DNA from: Thiothrix nivea
GTDB lineage: Bacteria > Pseudomonadota > Gammaproteobacteria > Thiotrichales > Thiotrichaceae
Reading direction: 5' to 3'
DNA: 57,971 bases
Assembly: GCA_002746895.1 (NCBI GenBank)
Contig: PDRT01000048.1
Span: forward strand, 1 to 57,971
The position numbers were made by a program, and so were the translations under genes. The notes under the pieces were generated by a model. The model saw nothing but the letters and a program-made list of their open reading frames with translations, searched no databases and had not been told where the DNA came from. Positions 1 to 10,597 of the stretch are shown piece by piece; position 1 is the stretch's first letter; every line of letters begins with the position of its first letter.

Positions 1-141
1 TCAACGGATTCAGATCGATTTACAGGAGCGGACTGGCTTTTTGTCTGTCTGGGAAAACACTACATCTTGTGGGTGACCACGGGAGATCCTAAAGAGCCGG
101 AATTATTTTGTGTAAAACATCTGACTACCATTGAGTATTGC
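1..141. other. Left-edge stretch, no supported gene
   Basis: The edge is open in one plus-strand frame, continuing into ORF 67..282, but that frame runs into the antisense of the oxidoreductase gene and resembles no family I know. A perfect 7-bp inverted repeat (GTATTGC-ttaca-GCAATAC, 135-153) straddles the stop codon of the minus-strand gene at 142. It lacks a T-run, so I do not call it a terminator. Confidence 0.3.
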
Positions 142-3100
142 TTACAGCAATACCTTCTCAATTCCGCCATGCGTAGCCTTTGCCACAAAGGCCTGCTGCC
201 AGTTATCCCCCAGCAGATGATTTGCCATCTCTACCACGATGTAATCCGTTTCCAGCCCGGTATCATCAGCATAACGCGATAAACCCTGCTGACAGGCCGG
301 ACAGGAGGTCAGCAGCTTGACATTACCATTCTGTACGCTACCCACACCGGTCAGCTCGGTAATCCCGGCCCGCAGACTTTCCTCTTTCCGGAAGCGTAAC
401 TGGCTGGCAATATCCGGACGACTTACGGCAAACGTTCCCGCTTCGCCACAACAGCGATCAGTCAACACCACGTCCTTACCGGTCAGTTCCGACACCACCT
501 TAAGCGGCGCGACCTTCTTCATCGGTGAATGACAGGGATCGTGATACATATACTGCACACCCTGAACCTCACCCAGCCGCACATCTTTTTCCAGCAGGTA
601 TTCATGAATATCCAGCAGGCGACAGCCGGGGAAGATTCGCTCAAACTCATATTTCAGCATCTGATCCATACAGGTACCGCAGGACACCACGACGGTTTTT
701 ATATCCAGATATTTCAGTGCCCCGGCAATACGGTGAAACAGCACCCGGTTTTCGGTCGAAATTTCCGCTCCCTTCTTAAAATCGCCCCCGGCATTCTGCG
801 GATAACCACAACACAGATACCCCGGTGGCAACACCGTAGTCGCACCGGTTTCATACAACATTGCCAACGTAGCCAGCCCGACCTGACTAAACAGCCGCTC
901 GGAACCACAGCCGGGGAAATAAAACACCGAATCACCCTGCGAATGATCCGGATCACGTAATACCGGCACGACCTGATCATCTTCCAGCCCCAGCATAGCC
1001 CGCGTGGTTTGCGTTGGAATTCCGGCGGGCAACGGCTTTTTCACAAACTGAATCACCTGCTCTTTAATCGCCGGTTTACCTACCGTCGCCGCCGGTACTT
1101 TATGCTTGCTACCCAATAAACCAAAATGTTTCGCCAGCTGATACCCCCAGCGTTGCGCGGTAAAACCAAACTGAATCATTCCGGCCCGCATCAGCTTGAT
1201 TTTGCCGGGATCCTTGATATTCAGAAACATCATGGAGGCCCAGGTCACCGGGCTGGACTTTTTCTTGCCCTGATCGCGCAAAATATTGCGCATTTGCATA
1301 CTGACATCACCAAAATCAATATTCACCGGACAAGGATTCAGACACTTATGGCACACTGTGCAGTGATCCGCCACATCATTCATTTCATCAAAATGCCGCA
1401 ACGAAATACCGCGCCGGGTCTGCTCCTCATACAGAAAGGCTTCAATCATCAGGCCGGTAGCAAGAATCTTGTTTCGTGGCGAGTACAACAGATTGGCTCG
1501 CGGGATGTGCGTATTACACACCGGCTTACACTTCCCGCAACGCAGACAGTCCTTGATCTCCGCATTCAGGGCACCAAGATCATTATTCTCCATTAGCAGG
1601 GCTTCCCGCTCAACCAGCTGTAGTGACGGTGTGTACGCATTCTGTAAGCCACTGCCTGGCATCAGCTTGCCACGGTTAAAGTGCCCCTTCGGATCAACCA
1701 ATTCCTTGTATTCACGAAACTCATCGGCTTCCCGCTGATTAAGATACTGGTACTTGGTCAAACCAATGCCATGCTCACCGGAAATCACCCCGTCCAGACT
1801 CCGTGCCAGCACCATCACCTGATCAACGATCCGCTCAGCCTCATGCAGCATCTCATAATCATTCGAATTCACCGGAATATTGGTGTGTACATTCCCGTCG
1901 CCGGCATGCATGTGCAGCGCAACAAACAACCGCCCCGGCCGCAATTTGGCATGAATTTTGTCCAGCCGGTCACGCAATGGTTTCAGCTCACGACCAACAA
2001 AAATTTCCTTCAGCTGCTTTTCCACTTCCCTGCGGTAAGAAATCCGCAGGTCGCGACGCAGTAATAAATCAATCACCCGGTCATCACCGCGCATTTTCTG
2101 CTGTGCTGTATCGTCCAGCAGATCCCGGTGTGCAGCGGCATCACTCTCAAAATTCGCCAGTAACTGCTCCCAGCGTTGCCTGGTCTCGTTCAGATGACGG
2201 ACCGCATGTGCCTTCTTCGCCTCAAGAATCGAAGCCCGCTCCTCACTGTCTTCATAGTCTGGTACATCACGTAACTCGGACAATTCACCCTGCAAATATT
2301 CCAGTACCGCATTGACCATTTTCAGCTTGTTGCACATCGACTGATGCACATTGATACTTTCGATACCCTCAGTATAGGCGGCCAGATGATGCAGCGGGAT
2401 CACTACATCTTCGTTGATTTTAAACGCGTTGGTATGTGCCGCAATCGCCGCCGTCCGCGAACGGTCTGCCCAGAACTGTCGCCGTGCTTCGGGGCTGACC
2501 GCAATAAAACCTTCACCATTACGCGCATTCGCCAGCCGTACCATTTCCGCAGCCGTTTTTGCCACCGCCGCTTCATCATTGCCAACAATATCCGCCAGCA
2601 GCACCATTTTCGGAATCGAACCCCGCGCACCTTTCGGCGTATATTTCACCGCCTTAATGTAGCGTTCATCCAGATGCTCCAGCCCGGACAGCAACACATC
2701 TTCCAGCTGATCCACATAGTCTTTGGCCTCCACAATCGCCGGAACCGCTTCATGCAGATCAGTCCCATAGAACTCCATGCACACGGTGCGAATCTGCTCC
2801 GGCATTTGATGCAGAATAAATTCACCAGAAGTGATCAGCCCATCACAACCCTCTTTCTGTATCCCCGGCAAACCACCCAGAAACTTATTGGTAACATCCT
2901 TACCCAGTCCTTCTTTGCGGAAATAACGGCCTTCAAATTCCAGTAATTCCGGCTCACCTTCCGGTGTTTTACCATCACGGGCAAAACGCTGTACCGAGAA
3001 TTGCACGGTTGGTTGATCGTGGATTTTGCCGAGATTATGATTAATCCGCGTCACCTCCAGCCACTCGGCATCCGGCGTCACCATGCGCCAGGACAACAAG

Positions 3101-4047
3101 TTATCCAGCGTTGTACCCCACAATACCGCTTTTTTGCCACCGGCATTCATGGCGATATTACCGCCAATGGTCGAGGCACTTTGTGAAGTCGGGTCAACGG
3201 CAAACACCAGACCGTGACGTTTTGCCAACTCGGAAACCCGTTGTGTCACCACACCGGCACCACAGCGCACCACCGGAACACCCGGCAGATCATCGTGCGA
3301 TTTTACGCCACCGGGCAATTCAGCACGGAAATCCACCTCACTGACCGTTTCCAGTTTTTCGGTGTTAATCACTGCACTCAGCTCATCCAGCGGCACCCCA
3401 CCACCGGTATAACCCGTGCCACCACCACGCGGAATCACCGTCAACCCTAACTGGATACAACACTGTACCAGTGCAGCCATTTCAGCCTCGGTATCCGGTG
3501 TTAGCACCACAAACGGCAATTCCACCCGCCAATCCGTGGCATCAGTGACATGCGACACCCGCGCCAGGCCATCGAAACAAATATTGTCTTTACGGGTAAT
3601 CTTGCCCAGACGTTTCCGCGCCTGCAAACGCAGATCCCGATACATTGCAAAGGAATCCGCAAACTTTTTTACTGCCCGTTTGGTAATATCCAGCAGCTCC
3701 AGCGTCAGCGGATTATTCTTTGCCCGCTGATGAATCTGATCCAGTCGCCCGTGCAGAGTTTCCAACAGGGATTGCTGGCGTTTCGGATTCTCCAGCAGGT
3801 CATCCTGAATATAAGGATTCCGTGTCACCACCCACATATCACCCAGCATCTCCAGCAACAGGTGCGAGGAAATACCGGTTTCACGCTCATCACTCAGTTG
3901 CTCCAGCAACTGATAAGCACGCTCACCGAGAATACGCAGTACAATTTCCTTATCGGAAAAAGATGTGTAGTTATAGGGAATTTCCCTGCTTGGCTGTTGC
4001 AGGGGCTGTGAAGGTGTCACCGCAACTGCGGGTATTAAGGCAGTCAT
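142..4047 (-). CDS. FAD-linked oxidoreductase with Fe-S and CCG domains (DUF3683 family)
   Basis: A 1301-residue D-lactate/glycolate-dehydrogenase-like flavoprotein fused to a GlpC-like iron-sulfur subunit. After an N-terminal DUF3683-type region (about 1-170) comes a PCMH-type FAD-binding domain with [13 protein letters not shown] near 205. A C-terminal FAD-oxidase cap follows and ends with the GDGNVHTN and [11 protein letters not shown] motifs. Two 4Fe-4S motifs ([12 protein letters not shown] and [12 protein letters not shown]) lie near 865-960. Two CCG cysteine-rich domains follow ([10 protein letters not shown]...[10 protein letters not shown] and YHDPCHSP...[10 protein letters not shown]). 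It probably oxidises a 2-hydroxy acid and passes electrons to the quinone pool; the substrate cannot be read from sequence. The length fits the known single-chain family. It is transcribed alone, downstream of a porin on the same strand. Confidence 0.85.
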   Translation of the reverse strand: MTALIPAVAVTPSQPLQQPSREIPYNYTSFSDKEIVLRILGERAYQLLEQLSDERETGISSHLLLEMLGDMWVVTRNPYIQDDLLENPKRQQSLLETLHGRLDQIHQRAKNNPLTLELLDITKRAVKKFADSFAMYRDLRLQARKRLGKITRKDNICFDGLARVSHVTDATDWRVELPFVVLTPDTEAEMAALVQCCIQLGLTVIPRGGGTGYTGGGVPLDELSAVINTEKLETVSEVDFRAELPGGVKSHDDLPGVPVVRCGAGVVTQRVSELAKRHGLVFAVDPTSQSASTIGGNIAMNAGGKKAVLWGTTLDNLLSWRMVTPDAEWLEVTRINHNLGKIHDQPTVQFSVQRFARDGKTPEGEPELLEFEGRYFRKEGLGKDVTNKFLGGLPGIQKEGCDGLITSGEFILHQMPEQIRTVCMEFYGTDLHEAVPAIVEAKDYVDQLEDVLLSGLEHLDERYIKAVKYTPKGARGSIPKMVLLADIVGNDEAAVAKTAAEMVRLANARNGEGFIAVSPEARRQFWADRSRTAAIAAHTNAFKINEDVVIPLHHLAAYTEGIESINVHQSMCNKLKMVNAVLEYLQGELSELRDVPDYEDSEERASILEAKKAHAVRHLNETRQRWEQLLANFESDAAAHRDLLDDTAQQKMRGDDRVIDLLLRRDLRISYRREVEKQLKEIFVGRELKPLRDRLDKIHAKLRPGRLFVALHMHAGDGNVHTNIPVNSNDYEMLHEAERIVDQVMVLARSLDGVISGEHGIGLTKYQYLNQREADEFREYKELVDPKGHFNRGKLMPGSGLQNAYTPSLQLVEREALLMENNDLGALNAEIKDCLRCGKCKPVCNTHIPRANLLYSPRNKILATGLMIEAFLYEEQTRRGISLRHFDEMNDVADHCTVCHKCLNPCPVNIDFGDVSMQMRNILRDQGKKKSSPVTWASMMFLNIKDPGKIKLMRAGMIQFGFTAQRWGYQLAKHFGLLGSKHKVPAATVGKPAIKEQVIQFVKKPLPAGIPTQTTRAMLGLEDDQVVPVLRDPDHSQGDSVFYFPGCGSERLFSQVGLATLAMLYETGATTVLPPGYLCCGYPQNAGGDFKKGAEISTENRVLFHRIAGALKYLDIKTVVVSCGTCMDQMLKYEFERIFPGCRLLDIHEYLLEKDVRLGEVQGVQYMYHDPCHSPMKKVAPLKVVSELTGKDVVLTDRCCGEAGTFAVSRPDIASQLRFRKEESLRAGITELTGVGSVQNGNVKLLTSCPACQQGLSRYADDTGLETDYIVVEMANHLLGDNWQQAFVAKATHGGIEKVLL

Positions 4048-4203
4048 AACGTCCGCTGTCCGCTATTAGCTAAAGAGTTCAAAGTTTAACGCAGCGCAGC
4101 ATTGAAAAAAACTGCATTTTTTTCACCGCATTATTGAAAGAGGAGAAATATTAAGAATATCCTTTCCGGGGGATAAGATTTAGAAACAGGCAGGATTCGC
4201 TGA

Positions 4204-5112
4204 TCAGAACCGGTATAATACACCGAGTGATGCGACCCGCTCTTCAGCCTGTTGATGATCCATATGTCTGTTCACTGAATACTGAAACCTCACCAGAGTC
4301 TCTTTTGACAAACGGTAGTCCATACCAACACCCAGCAGGGTTTCTGTCCGGCCACCGGCAGACGAGCGGTTGGCACCCAGCTGTAACTTGAATGTTTTTT
4401 TATCATCCGGCTGATAAGCGGCACTCATCACATAAGCCTTGTGATCATCGCCTCCACCCTGATCATTCAGATACTCAGCAGCCGCACCCAGCTGATACCC
4501 GCCCGGAAAATGATAGCTGGCCCCCAGACGCGAGACACGTTGCTGGTCATAGCCTTTCAGATAAGCGGCGGCAAAATAGCTGTTTTCATTGCGGTAATTC
4601 ACCAGCACATCCAGTGCTGAATGCTTATTATTATCATTCAGTGAAAAAGACAGCACATAAGCAAACTCATTCAGGCGACCGAGATAGACCAGACTTTTAT
4701 CAACGACGTTATCGGCTTCAAGAATTTTATTCTGATCAGCAGCCTGACCGGCAAACTGATCAACCGGTGCTACCGATACCCGGGTGGGACTCAAATGCCG
4801 CCCGATGCGGATTTCATCATTTGCCCGACGGATACCCACCCAGCCCTGGCGAAACTCATGAAAGACTTCCTTCTGATCGGCCATCGCTGATGCACCTTCC
4901 AGCATATACGTCCATTCCCGTTCCCCATCAAGGATACCGGCACCCTTAACCCCCAGACGCGAACCGGCATCATTTAAACGGTACTTCCGCTGATGATCCG
5001 TATCCAATAACTCATAATTACCACTGAACTGACCAAAAACCACCGGATCCGCCTGTAACGAACCGGATAATATTGCACTTACCACCAGCACTATCAGCAA
5101 GTATTTTGCCAT
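4204..5112 (-). CDS. Gram-negative porin (302 aa)
   Basis: An outer-membrane general diffusion porin of the OmpC/Neisseria-type superfamily. A signal peptide (MAKYLLIVLVVSAILSGSLQA) precedes PVVFGQFSGNYELL. An early 'SRLGVKGAGILDGEREWTYMLEG' stretch is typical of strands 2-3 of such porins, alternating beta-strand patterns follow, and the last residue is a membrane-assembly Phe (LGVLYRF). It is shorter than classic 16-strand porins (about 340-380 aa), so loops or strands may be reduced. It lies downstream of rpsI but is separated from it by a strong hairpin terminator, so it should have its own promoter. Confidence 0.85.
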   Translation of the reverse strand: MAKYLLIVLVVSAILSGSLQADPVVFGQFSGNYELLDTDHQRKYRLNDAGSRLGVKGAGILDGEREWTYMLEGASAMADQKEVFHEFRQGWVGIRRANDEIRIGRHLSPTRVSVAPVDQFAGQAADQNKILEADNVVDKSLVYLGRLNEFAYVLSFSLNDNNKHSALDVLVNYRNENSYFAAAYLKGYDQQRVSRLGASYHFPGGYQLGAAAEYLNDQGGGDDHKAYVMSAAYQPDDKKTFKLQLGANRSSAGGRTETLLGVGMDYRLSKETLVRFQYSVNRHMDHQQAEERVASLGVLYRF

Positions 5113-5171
5113 CTTTTTCTACGTTCCCGTCTACACCGCACTATCAGGACATATCCATATATTTAGCACAC

Positions 5172-5206
5172 AAAAAAAGCCACAACTGCGCGCAGTGTGG
5201 CTTTTT
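5172..5206 (-). terminator. Intrinsic terminator after rpsI
   Basis: The inverted repeat AGCCACA-ACTGCGCGCAGT-TGTGGCT is flanked by A7 on one side and T5 on the other. It lies between the rpsI stop and the porin start, both on the minus strand, and should end the rplM-rpsI transcript. The symmetry would let it work in both directions. Confidence 0.85.
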
Positions 5207-5235
5207 GTATTTTTTGAAAGCTGCTGAACAGCTGA

Positions 5236-5628
5236 TTAACGCTTGGAGAACTGCGTTGCACGCCGTGCCTTGTGCAGGCCGACTTTCTTCCGTTCAACCT
5301 TACGCGCATCACGGGTCAGAAACCCTTCTTTCTTTAATGCGCCACGCATACCTTCATCATACTGTAACAAGGCACGTGAAATACCCAGGCGAATGGCACC
5401 AGCCTGGCCGGTTGTTCCGCCACCGCGGACAGACACTTCAATGTCAAACTTTTCCGCCATGTCAACCGTATCCAGCGGCTGACGCACAATCATCTGTGCT
5501 GTCTTGCGACCAAAAAACTGTTCGATAGGTAATTTATTAACGGTGATATTGCCACTACCAGCCCGCAGAAAAACACGCGCTGAAGAAGATTTGCGACGAC
5601 CGGTGCCATAGTAATGAGTTTCAGCCAT
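5236..5628 (-). CDS. rpsI: 30S ribosomal protein S9
   Basis: Full-length S9 (130 aa). It has the N-terminal [15 protein letters not shown] and the conserved basic tail [16 protein letters not shown] that reaches the P-site tRNA. It follows rplM with a 6-nt gap, the usual L13-S9 pair. Transcription ends at the hairpin near 5172-5206. Confidence 0.98.
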   Translation of the reverse strand: MAETHYYGTGRRKSSSARVFLRAGSGNITVNKLPIEQFFGRKTAQMIVRQPLDTVDMAEKFDIEVSVRGGGTTGQAGAIRLGISRALLQYDEGMRGALKKEGFLTRDARKVERKKVGLHKARRATQFSKR

Positions 5629-5634
5629 AATTTA

Positions 5635-6063
5635 TCAACCCTTTTTTCCCTGGATTTCCAGAACCTGAGGCTGTTGGGCATGATGATTATGCTCCGCGCC
5701 TGCATAAACCTTTAACTTGCGATACATTGCACGACCCAGTGGGCCTTTTGGCAACATACCCTTGACCGCTAACTCAACCACTCGACCGGGAGCACGCTCC
5801 TGCATTTTTTCGAATGAAAAAGACTTCAGGTTGCCGATATAACCGGTATGTCTGTGGTACATCTTGTCTTTTGCCTTATTACCACTGACCGCCACCTTGT
5901 CAGCATTGATAACCACGATGTAATCGCCAGTATCAACATGCGGTGTATATTCCGGCTTATGCTTTCCACGCAAACGCCGGGCAACTTCTGTGGCCAAACG
6001 GCCTAACGCCTTACCTTCGGCATCAACCACGAACCAGTCGCGTTTTACCTCAGCCGGCGGCAT
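5635..6063 (-). CDS. rplM: 50S ribosomal protein L13 with altered N-terminus
   Basis: L13, an early-assembling large-subunit protein that binds 23S rRNA. From [20 protein letters not shown] to [11 protein letters not shown] it matches the family well. The ORF track extends 22 residues upstream, but that part overlaps the preceding gene and is not L13. I place the start at ATG 6063 ([10 protein letters not shown]), with AGAAGG about 9 nt upstream. Usual L13 begins MKTFxAKPxxVxRDW, so roughly six N-terminal residues (KTFxAK) are absent and the match begins at 'PAEV'. The gene starts only 14 nt after the DUF1501 stop, leaving no room for the normal rplM promoter or leader between them. Confidence 0.93.
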   Translation of the reverse strand: MPPAEVKRDWFVVDAEGKALGRLATEVARRLRGKHKPEYTPHVDTGDYIVVINADKVAVSGNKAKDKMYHRHTGYIGNLKSFSFEKMQERAPGRVVELAVKGMLPKGPLGRAMYRKLKVYAGAEHNHHAQQPQVLEIQGKKG

Positions 6064-6077
6064 GATTATGCCTTCTA

Positions 6078-7232
6078 TCAAACAAAAGGCAAAACACCGT
6101 GTCCCCGCCAGGGATTGGGCTGGCCCCACCAGCGTTGGGCCAGTGTTGCATACAGGGAGCGGAAATCCGTAGTATGTGCAACATTGCCATTTTGATCCAC
6201 CCGTGCCAGATTCGGATGACGACCATAGATACCCCGATTGACTCGTCCGCCCATGACCAGATGTGCAGAGGCTGTACCATGATCAGTCCCCAGGCCTTTA
6301 TTTTCAGTGATTCTGCGTCCGAATTCAGAATAGGTCATCACCAGCACCTTGTCCCACATTCCGGCACGTTTCATGGTATCCGCAAAGGAGGCCAGCCCAT
6401 GACCCACCTGATACAGTGCATTGCCTTGTGGCCCTTTCTGACCAACATGAGTATCAAAACCGTCCTGTGTCACCTTATAAACCGGTGCATCAACCCCACA
6501 GACAATCATCTCGGCCACGGAGTGCAAACCATGTCCCAGTGGCCCCTTGGAAAAACGCCCCCGTACATGGCGGCGCGATTTTTTCAGTCTGGTTTCGATC
6601 TGTTGCCCCAGATCAACCAGCTGGGACTGAATCCGGGTCACATGTGCCAGGGCAGCAGTACGCCGGTTGACCGGCACATCCTCAATGAAACGGGTGTGGT
6701 TTAAAAAACTGCGTGGATTCTGCATGCAAATCGCATTCAGATTGCTGCCGGACAGTGGCCCCAACGCATTCTGATCCGGGCTGACCGCAATACCATGCAA
6801 ACCCTGTTTCATGCGTGGTAACACGTCGGATAGCCAGCCAGATGTTGACCCACCCCGCACGGCTGCACTGTCCCAGATGTCCATGGAGCGGAAATGCGAT
6901 AATACGGCTCCAGGATAACCCACACCTTGCACCCAGGCCAGATCACCCTGATCCCAGATGGGCTTCAGTGGCTTCAGTGATTGATGCATGCCCATGCCAT
7001 CCTGTAACGGAATCAGGTCAGGTTTGCGAATGGCGATTTTCGGACGATGCTTATAATAATGATCATCTTCATAGGGGATCAGGGTGTTAAAACCGTCATT
7101 GCCACCTTTCAGCTCAACCAGCACTACAATACGCGGTTGATGCATCGGAGCCGCCGCCAGTGCAAAGTCAGGAACGGCACCCGCCACCGCTGCTGCACCG
7201 GTCAGGTGCATAAACTCTCTACGATTCATCAT
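6078..7232 (-). CDS. DUF1501 family secreted protein (Tat-type signal)
   Basis: I start this at the tandem ATG codons 7232/7229 ([28 protein letters not shown]), a twin-arginine-like signal with an RR pair. The upstream ORF extension overlaps the DUF1800 gene and is not used. The mature protein carries the sulfatase-like DUF1501 signatures [15 protein letters not shown], a [13 protein letters not shown] region, [14 protein letters not shown] and [19 protein letters not shown]. The biochemical role is unknown; the family is thought to act in the periplasm. It pairs with the DUF1800 gene just upstream, an arrangement common in proteobacteria. The C-terminus ([12 protein letters not shown]) looks complete. 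Confidence 0.88.
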   Translation of the reverse strand: MMNRREFMHLTGAAAVAGAVPDFALAAAPMHQPRIVVLVELKGGNDGFNTLIPYEDDHYYKHRPKIAIRKPDLIPLQDGMGMHQSLKPLKPIWDQGDLAWVQGVGYPGAVLSHFRSMDIWDSAAVRGGSTSGWLSDVLPRMKQGLHGIAVSPDQNALGPLSGSNLNAICMQNPRSFLNHTRFIEDVPVNRRTAALAHVTRIQSQLVDLGQQIETRLKKSRRHVRGRFSKGPLGHGLHSVAEMIVCGVDAPVYKVTQDGFDTHVGQKGPQGNALYQVGHGLASFADTMKRAGMWDKVLVMTYSEFGRRITENKGLGTDHGTASAHLVMGGRVNRGIYGRHPNLARVDQNGNVAHTTDFRSLYATLAQRWWGQPNPWRGHGVLPFV

Positions 7233-7245
7233 GGATAAAATTTTC

Positions 7246-8541
7246 CTATGTGACTTGATAGGCTGGGTCCAGCACCAGAAACCTGACAAAACGCGGCTTC
7301 CCCTGTGAGGTTGGGGCTGACTTGACTGGTTTGACCGCCAATAACCAGTGCTGCAACTCATCATCCGGCACATTTGGCAGTTTCAGCGCCACACCACTTT
7401 TGTAACGCACCGCATTCAGATTACCCCGGGTCAGATTGGTCAGCAAACCAATCCGCCGCATCAGCGACTGCGTACTGATCCAGTCCTGACCACCCGCCCA
7501 GCCTTTCACTGTCGGCGGATCAAAAATATCCTGCCCCAGGTTACTCAGGGTATGTGCCAGATTATTGCGCGGCAGGTTGTAAGGCAGGCTGCGTAATGTC
7601 CCCACCGCCAGCTCCACCGGTGATTTAATCAGGTTGCCACGATTGCGTTGATCCCAGAATTGCGGACTTTTCAGAATCGTGTTCATCAATACTGCAATAT
7701 TGTAATTTGAGGAACGAAATACGTTCGCCCATTGTTTCACCACCGCCGGGTGAGGCCGGGAACTATTGATAAATTCATTCCAGAGTTTTTCCACCACATT
7801 TTCCGCTGTGCGCGGATGCCTGAGCAATATATTGATAATATTATCGCCGGTGAAACGGCCTTTTTGCCCCAGAAAGTGCTTAACACCGGTATCATGTTTG
7901 GAGCGGTCGAATACAAACTTGCCGCTTTGCTCATGAATACTCCAGCCGGTAAAGGCTCTGGCCGCTTCCTTGACATCGCGCTCGGTGTAATAGCGTCTGC
8001 CCAAAGTGAACAGTTCCAGCAATTCGCGGGCAAAATTCTCATTCACGGCATCTTTGGTATTTTCATAACCATCCAGATACACCAGCATCGCCGGATCCTT
8101 GGCAATGTCGTGCAGCAACAGACTGAAATTGCCCAGTGCATGTTTTCGCAGTAGGCGGTTCTGGTTCACCAGCAGGGAAGGTGTTTTGGTTTTCTGAATC
8201 GAAGACGGAAAGTAGTTATGCCAGAACAGCGTCATGCGCTCCAGAAACGGACTTTTGGTATGCAGCATGTGCTGCAACCACCAGTTCTGTAAACCGGCAC
8301 CTTCGGCTTTGGCAATACGCATTACCATGCGCCGCCGTCGCATATTGTTATGCAATACACGCATTTTCCGCCAACTGGAAAAACGTGGAATCGCCGGAAG
8401 CGCATTGTCCCGCCGACTCACCAAAAATTCGACTGCCTTTGCCCTTGGCATCATCTCATAACGCTTCACCTCTTCCCATTCCGCACCAAAACCGGTACGG
8501 CTCAGCAGGTGGCGAGCGTCAGTAAAACCCAATTTCGACAT
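7246..8541 (-). CDS. DUF1800 family protein
   Basis: About 431 aa starting at ATG 8541 (MSKLGFTDARHLLSRTGFGA). The hallmark DUF1800 features are the N-terminal 'ARHLLSRTGFG', RMTLFWHNYF, the 'NENFARELLELFTLGRRYYTERDV' block, and a C-terminal FDPPTVKGWAGGQDWIS. The function is unknown. It precedes its usual partner DUF1501 by 13 nt and both probably share a promoter in the 8542-8942 interval. Rare family members have been linked to extracellular or surface processes, but nothing in the sequence tells which. Confidence 0.88.
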   Translation of the reverse strand: MSKLGFTDARHLLSRTGFGAEWEEVKRYEMMPRAKAVEFLVSRRDNALPAIPRFSSWRKMRVLHNNMRRRRMVMRIAKAEGAGLQNWWLQHMLHTKSPFLERMTLFWHNYFPSSIQKTKTPSLLVNQNRLLRKHALGNFSLLLHDIAKDPAMLVYLDGYENTKDAVNENFARELLELFTLGRRYYTERDVKEAARAFTGWSIHEQSGKFVFDRSKHDTGVKHFLGQKGRFTGDNIINILLRHPRTAENVVEKLWNEFINSSRPHPAVVKQWANVFRSSNYNIAVLMNTILKSPQFWDQRNRGNLIKSPVELAVGTLRSLPYNLPRNNLAHTLSNLGQDIFDPPTVKGWAGGQDWISTQSLMRRIGLLTNLTRGNLNAVRYKSGVALKLPNVPDDELQHWLLAVKPVKSAPTSQGKPRFVRFLVLDPAYQVT

Positions 8542-8942
8542 ATTATATCCGACTAACACACTATTTCACCGGCTATCGAAATAACCGGAATGTATCTCAA
8601 TAAGCAACGCCCACTGATGCTCCCCAAGCAGGCAGCAGGTCAACCGTAAAAAGATACTGAACCCCAAAAATACACAATTTTAATATTTTTAAATGCGAAA
8701 AACTGCTCAATAAGCGATTAACGCCGCCACAGGTTACCGTTAAATATCGTCGAAGGCTAAACCATAAAACTAATACGGTATAAATAACGACTTTAGACCG
8801 GTCTTCAAACAATTAGCACAGCTGGTAAAGCTGAAAGTATCTATCATCCGGCGTTTATTGCTATCAATGTCAAATATTTCGACGGCCTGCCACCCATGCC
8901 TGCCTGTCATCAGCTAATAATACCCCAAAAGTCATTAAACCA
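8542..8942. promoter_or_regulatory. 401-bp divergent intergenic region
   Basis: This is the AT-rich gap between the divergent DUF1800 and HExxH-protein genes, so promoters for both should lie here. ORF 8597..8812 inside it has no recognisable family. I see no clear operator, repeat or terminator. Confidence 0.45.
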
Positions 8943-9779
8943 ATGTTTACGTTTCACAGAGCAAAATCCACCGTCATTATTTGCTTACTATTATTCCCGG
9001 TCTGGGTGCTGGCACTCACGTCCGGCTTTAACATTAAAGTGGAATCAGAATGGGGCAATGCCGACATCCGGGATGTCAAGGCGGTTGTCGACTCTGTGAC
9101 CCTGGCGATCACACCGTATGTTGGTAACAGAACACTGGACAATATTATCATCCGTAATGATCCCAAAGGCCCGGTTTCCCTGTACCAGCGCGGGAACAAT
9201 AATGAATACATTGTGCTGCTGGATGTGAAAGGTCGTTACTGGTCACAACTGGCTTACCAGTTCTCACATGAGACCTGTCACTTGCTATCCAACTACGATC
9301 TGGTCCCCAATAATGTCACCCGCCAACAGTGGTTTGAGGAGTCACTTTGTGAGGCATTCAGTCTGTTTACCCTGAAAAAAATGGCTGAACAATGGCGGAA
9401 TCACCCACCTTACCCCGGCTGGAAATCTTATGCTCCCAAGTTGCAGCGTTACGTTGATAATATAATGCGCGAGGAACACCGCAGCCTCATTCAGCATCCT
9501 GCAAGCTGGTACCAACGCCACCGTGACACGCTTGAGGCCGATCCCTACGCCGATAATCGCAGGCTGAATGAAAAACTGGCCAGTCACTTACTCCAACTGT
9601 TCGAAAAAAACCCGGAGAGCTGGGCCGCTATCAATTACCTGAACCTTGGTGAGGAAAATACTCCGCCTGATTTGAACCAGTACCTGTCAGATTGGTATAA
9701 AAATACGCCTGCTGCCTATCAGAAGGTCGTTGCAGAAATACAACAACTGTTAAGTAAGGATGAAACTCAGGCCGAATAA
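8943..9779 (+). CDS. Exported HExxH-motif putative metallopeptidase
   Basis: A 278-aa protein with a signal peptide (MFTFHRAKSTVIICLLLFPVWVLALTSG). Near residue 103 it has QFSHETCHLL, an HExxH zinc motif (H-E-T-C-H). About 25 residues later WFEESLCEAFSLF places Glu residues where gluzincin-type peptidases supply the third zinc ligand. The rest is helical and unassigned. I infer a periplasmic or secreted zinc peptidase, but no named family is recognised. It is probably monocistronic: the next gene starts 136 nt later. Confidence 0.6.
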   Translation: MFTFHRAKSTVIICLLLFPVWVLALTSGFNIKVESEWGNADIRDVKAVVDSVTLAITPYVGNRTLDNIIIRNDPKGPVSLYQRGNNNEYIVLLDVKGRYWSQLAYQFSHETCHLLSNYDLVPNNVTRQQWFEESLCEAFSLFTLKKMAEQWRNHPPYPGWKSYAPKLQRYVDNIMREEHRSLIQHPASWYQRHRDTLEADPYADNRRLNEKLASHLLQLFEKNPESWAAINYLNLGEENTPPDLNQYLSDWYKNTPAAYQKVVAEIQQLLSKDETQAE

Positions 9780-9915
9780 TCATTATTCATCAATACAGCT
9801 TATCGGCATTATTTACTTTTTATGCGTAAATGTGGGATATTAACCACATCATTTCTGAACTTTCCACTCAGAATGACATCACACAAAAGAAGCAAGAACT
9901 TTCAGGGGCTGTATC

Positions 9916-10473
9916 ATGGAAAAACCATTACTTTTTCTGGGTGCCCTTACCATTTTTATGATGGGTTACTGGATCCCCGAAGACCGGCATGTACCGGTTG
10001 AAGGGGCAAAATCCTATGACTGGAACCCGGCATCATTCTGGTACACAGGCGGCCAAGGCGCACAAAAAGGTATTAATATTTTCGCCCGCAAAGGCACACC
10101 GGTTGAAGCCACGACCGGCGGCTGGGTGATATACCGCGAAAATGACCCACAGGGTGATAATTCTGTCTTTGTACTGGGATCGAAATGGCGTATTCACCAT
10201 TATGCCAATCTGGACAACGTAGACGTATCTCCCGGCACATGGGTGAAAACCGGTGAACGAATCGGCACCGTAGGTACTCCGCAACAGGCCAAGGCACATC
10301 CGGCCAATCTGTACTACTCCATCCGTTCACTACCGCCACAGGTATCGGAATGGGAACCGGAAAAGCCATTCTGGTTTGAACGGGTGTTTTATGTCGATCC
10401 GAACAAGTTTCTGACCGAATATCAGGCGACTGATAAAGCCGCAACACACCCAGTATCGAAAACCAGACACTGA
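9916..10473 (+). CDS. Degenerate M23 (LytM)-like exported protein
   Basis: A 185-aa protein with one hydrophobic N-terminal segment (LLFLGALTIFMMGYWI). The fold signature of M23 endopeptidases is clear: KGINIFARKGTPVEAT, a G-W-V-I-Y strand, YANLDNVDVSPGTWVKTGERIGTVG, then PANLYYSI. The zinc ligands are gone: the usual H(x)GxD reads QKGIN and the HxH of 'HLHFEI' reads NLYYS. I infer a non-catalytic LytM-like protein, perhaps an amidase activator of the EnvC/NlpD sort or a substrate binder. An AGGGG Shine-Dalgarno lies 8 nt before the ATG. Confidence 0.72.
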   Translation: MEKPLLFLGALTIFMMGYWIPEDRHVPVEGAKSYDWNPASFWYTGGQGAQKGINIFARKGTPVEATTGGWVIYRENDPQGDNSVFVLGSKWRIHHYANLDNVDVSPGTWVKTGERIGTVGTPQQAKAHPANLYYSIRSLPPQVSEWEPEKPFWFERVFYVDPNKFLTEYQATDKAATHPVSKTRH

Positions 10474-10597
10474 GTGCCTTCCGCCAACTGATGAGCCAGA
10501 TCAGTCAATGATCTGGTACACTCCGTGCTAACACTATTCGAAACCCCGGAACAGCTGCCGTATAATCAAAATCCCTTGCAACTGTCCGGTTCGGCCC

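Noticed and set aside
135-153. Perfect inverted repeat at the oxidoreductase stop codon as a terminator
   Set aside because: AT-rich 7-bp stem without a T-run on the transcribed side.
142-4047. Long plus-strand ORFs (up to 200 aa) opposite the oxidoreductase gene
   Set aside because: They lie wholly antisense to a well-supported gene, have no family motifs and are low-complexity translations; shadows.
4103-4124. GAAAAAA...TTTTTTC palindrome downstream of the first porin
   Set aside because: The stem is almost only A-T pairs; too weak to call a terminator without expression data.
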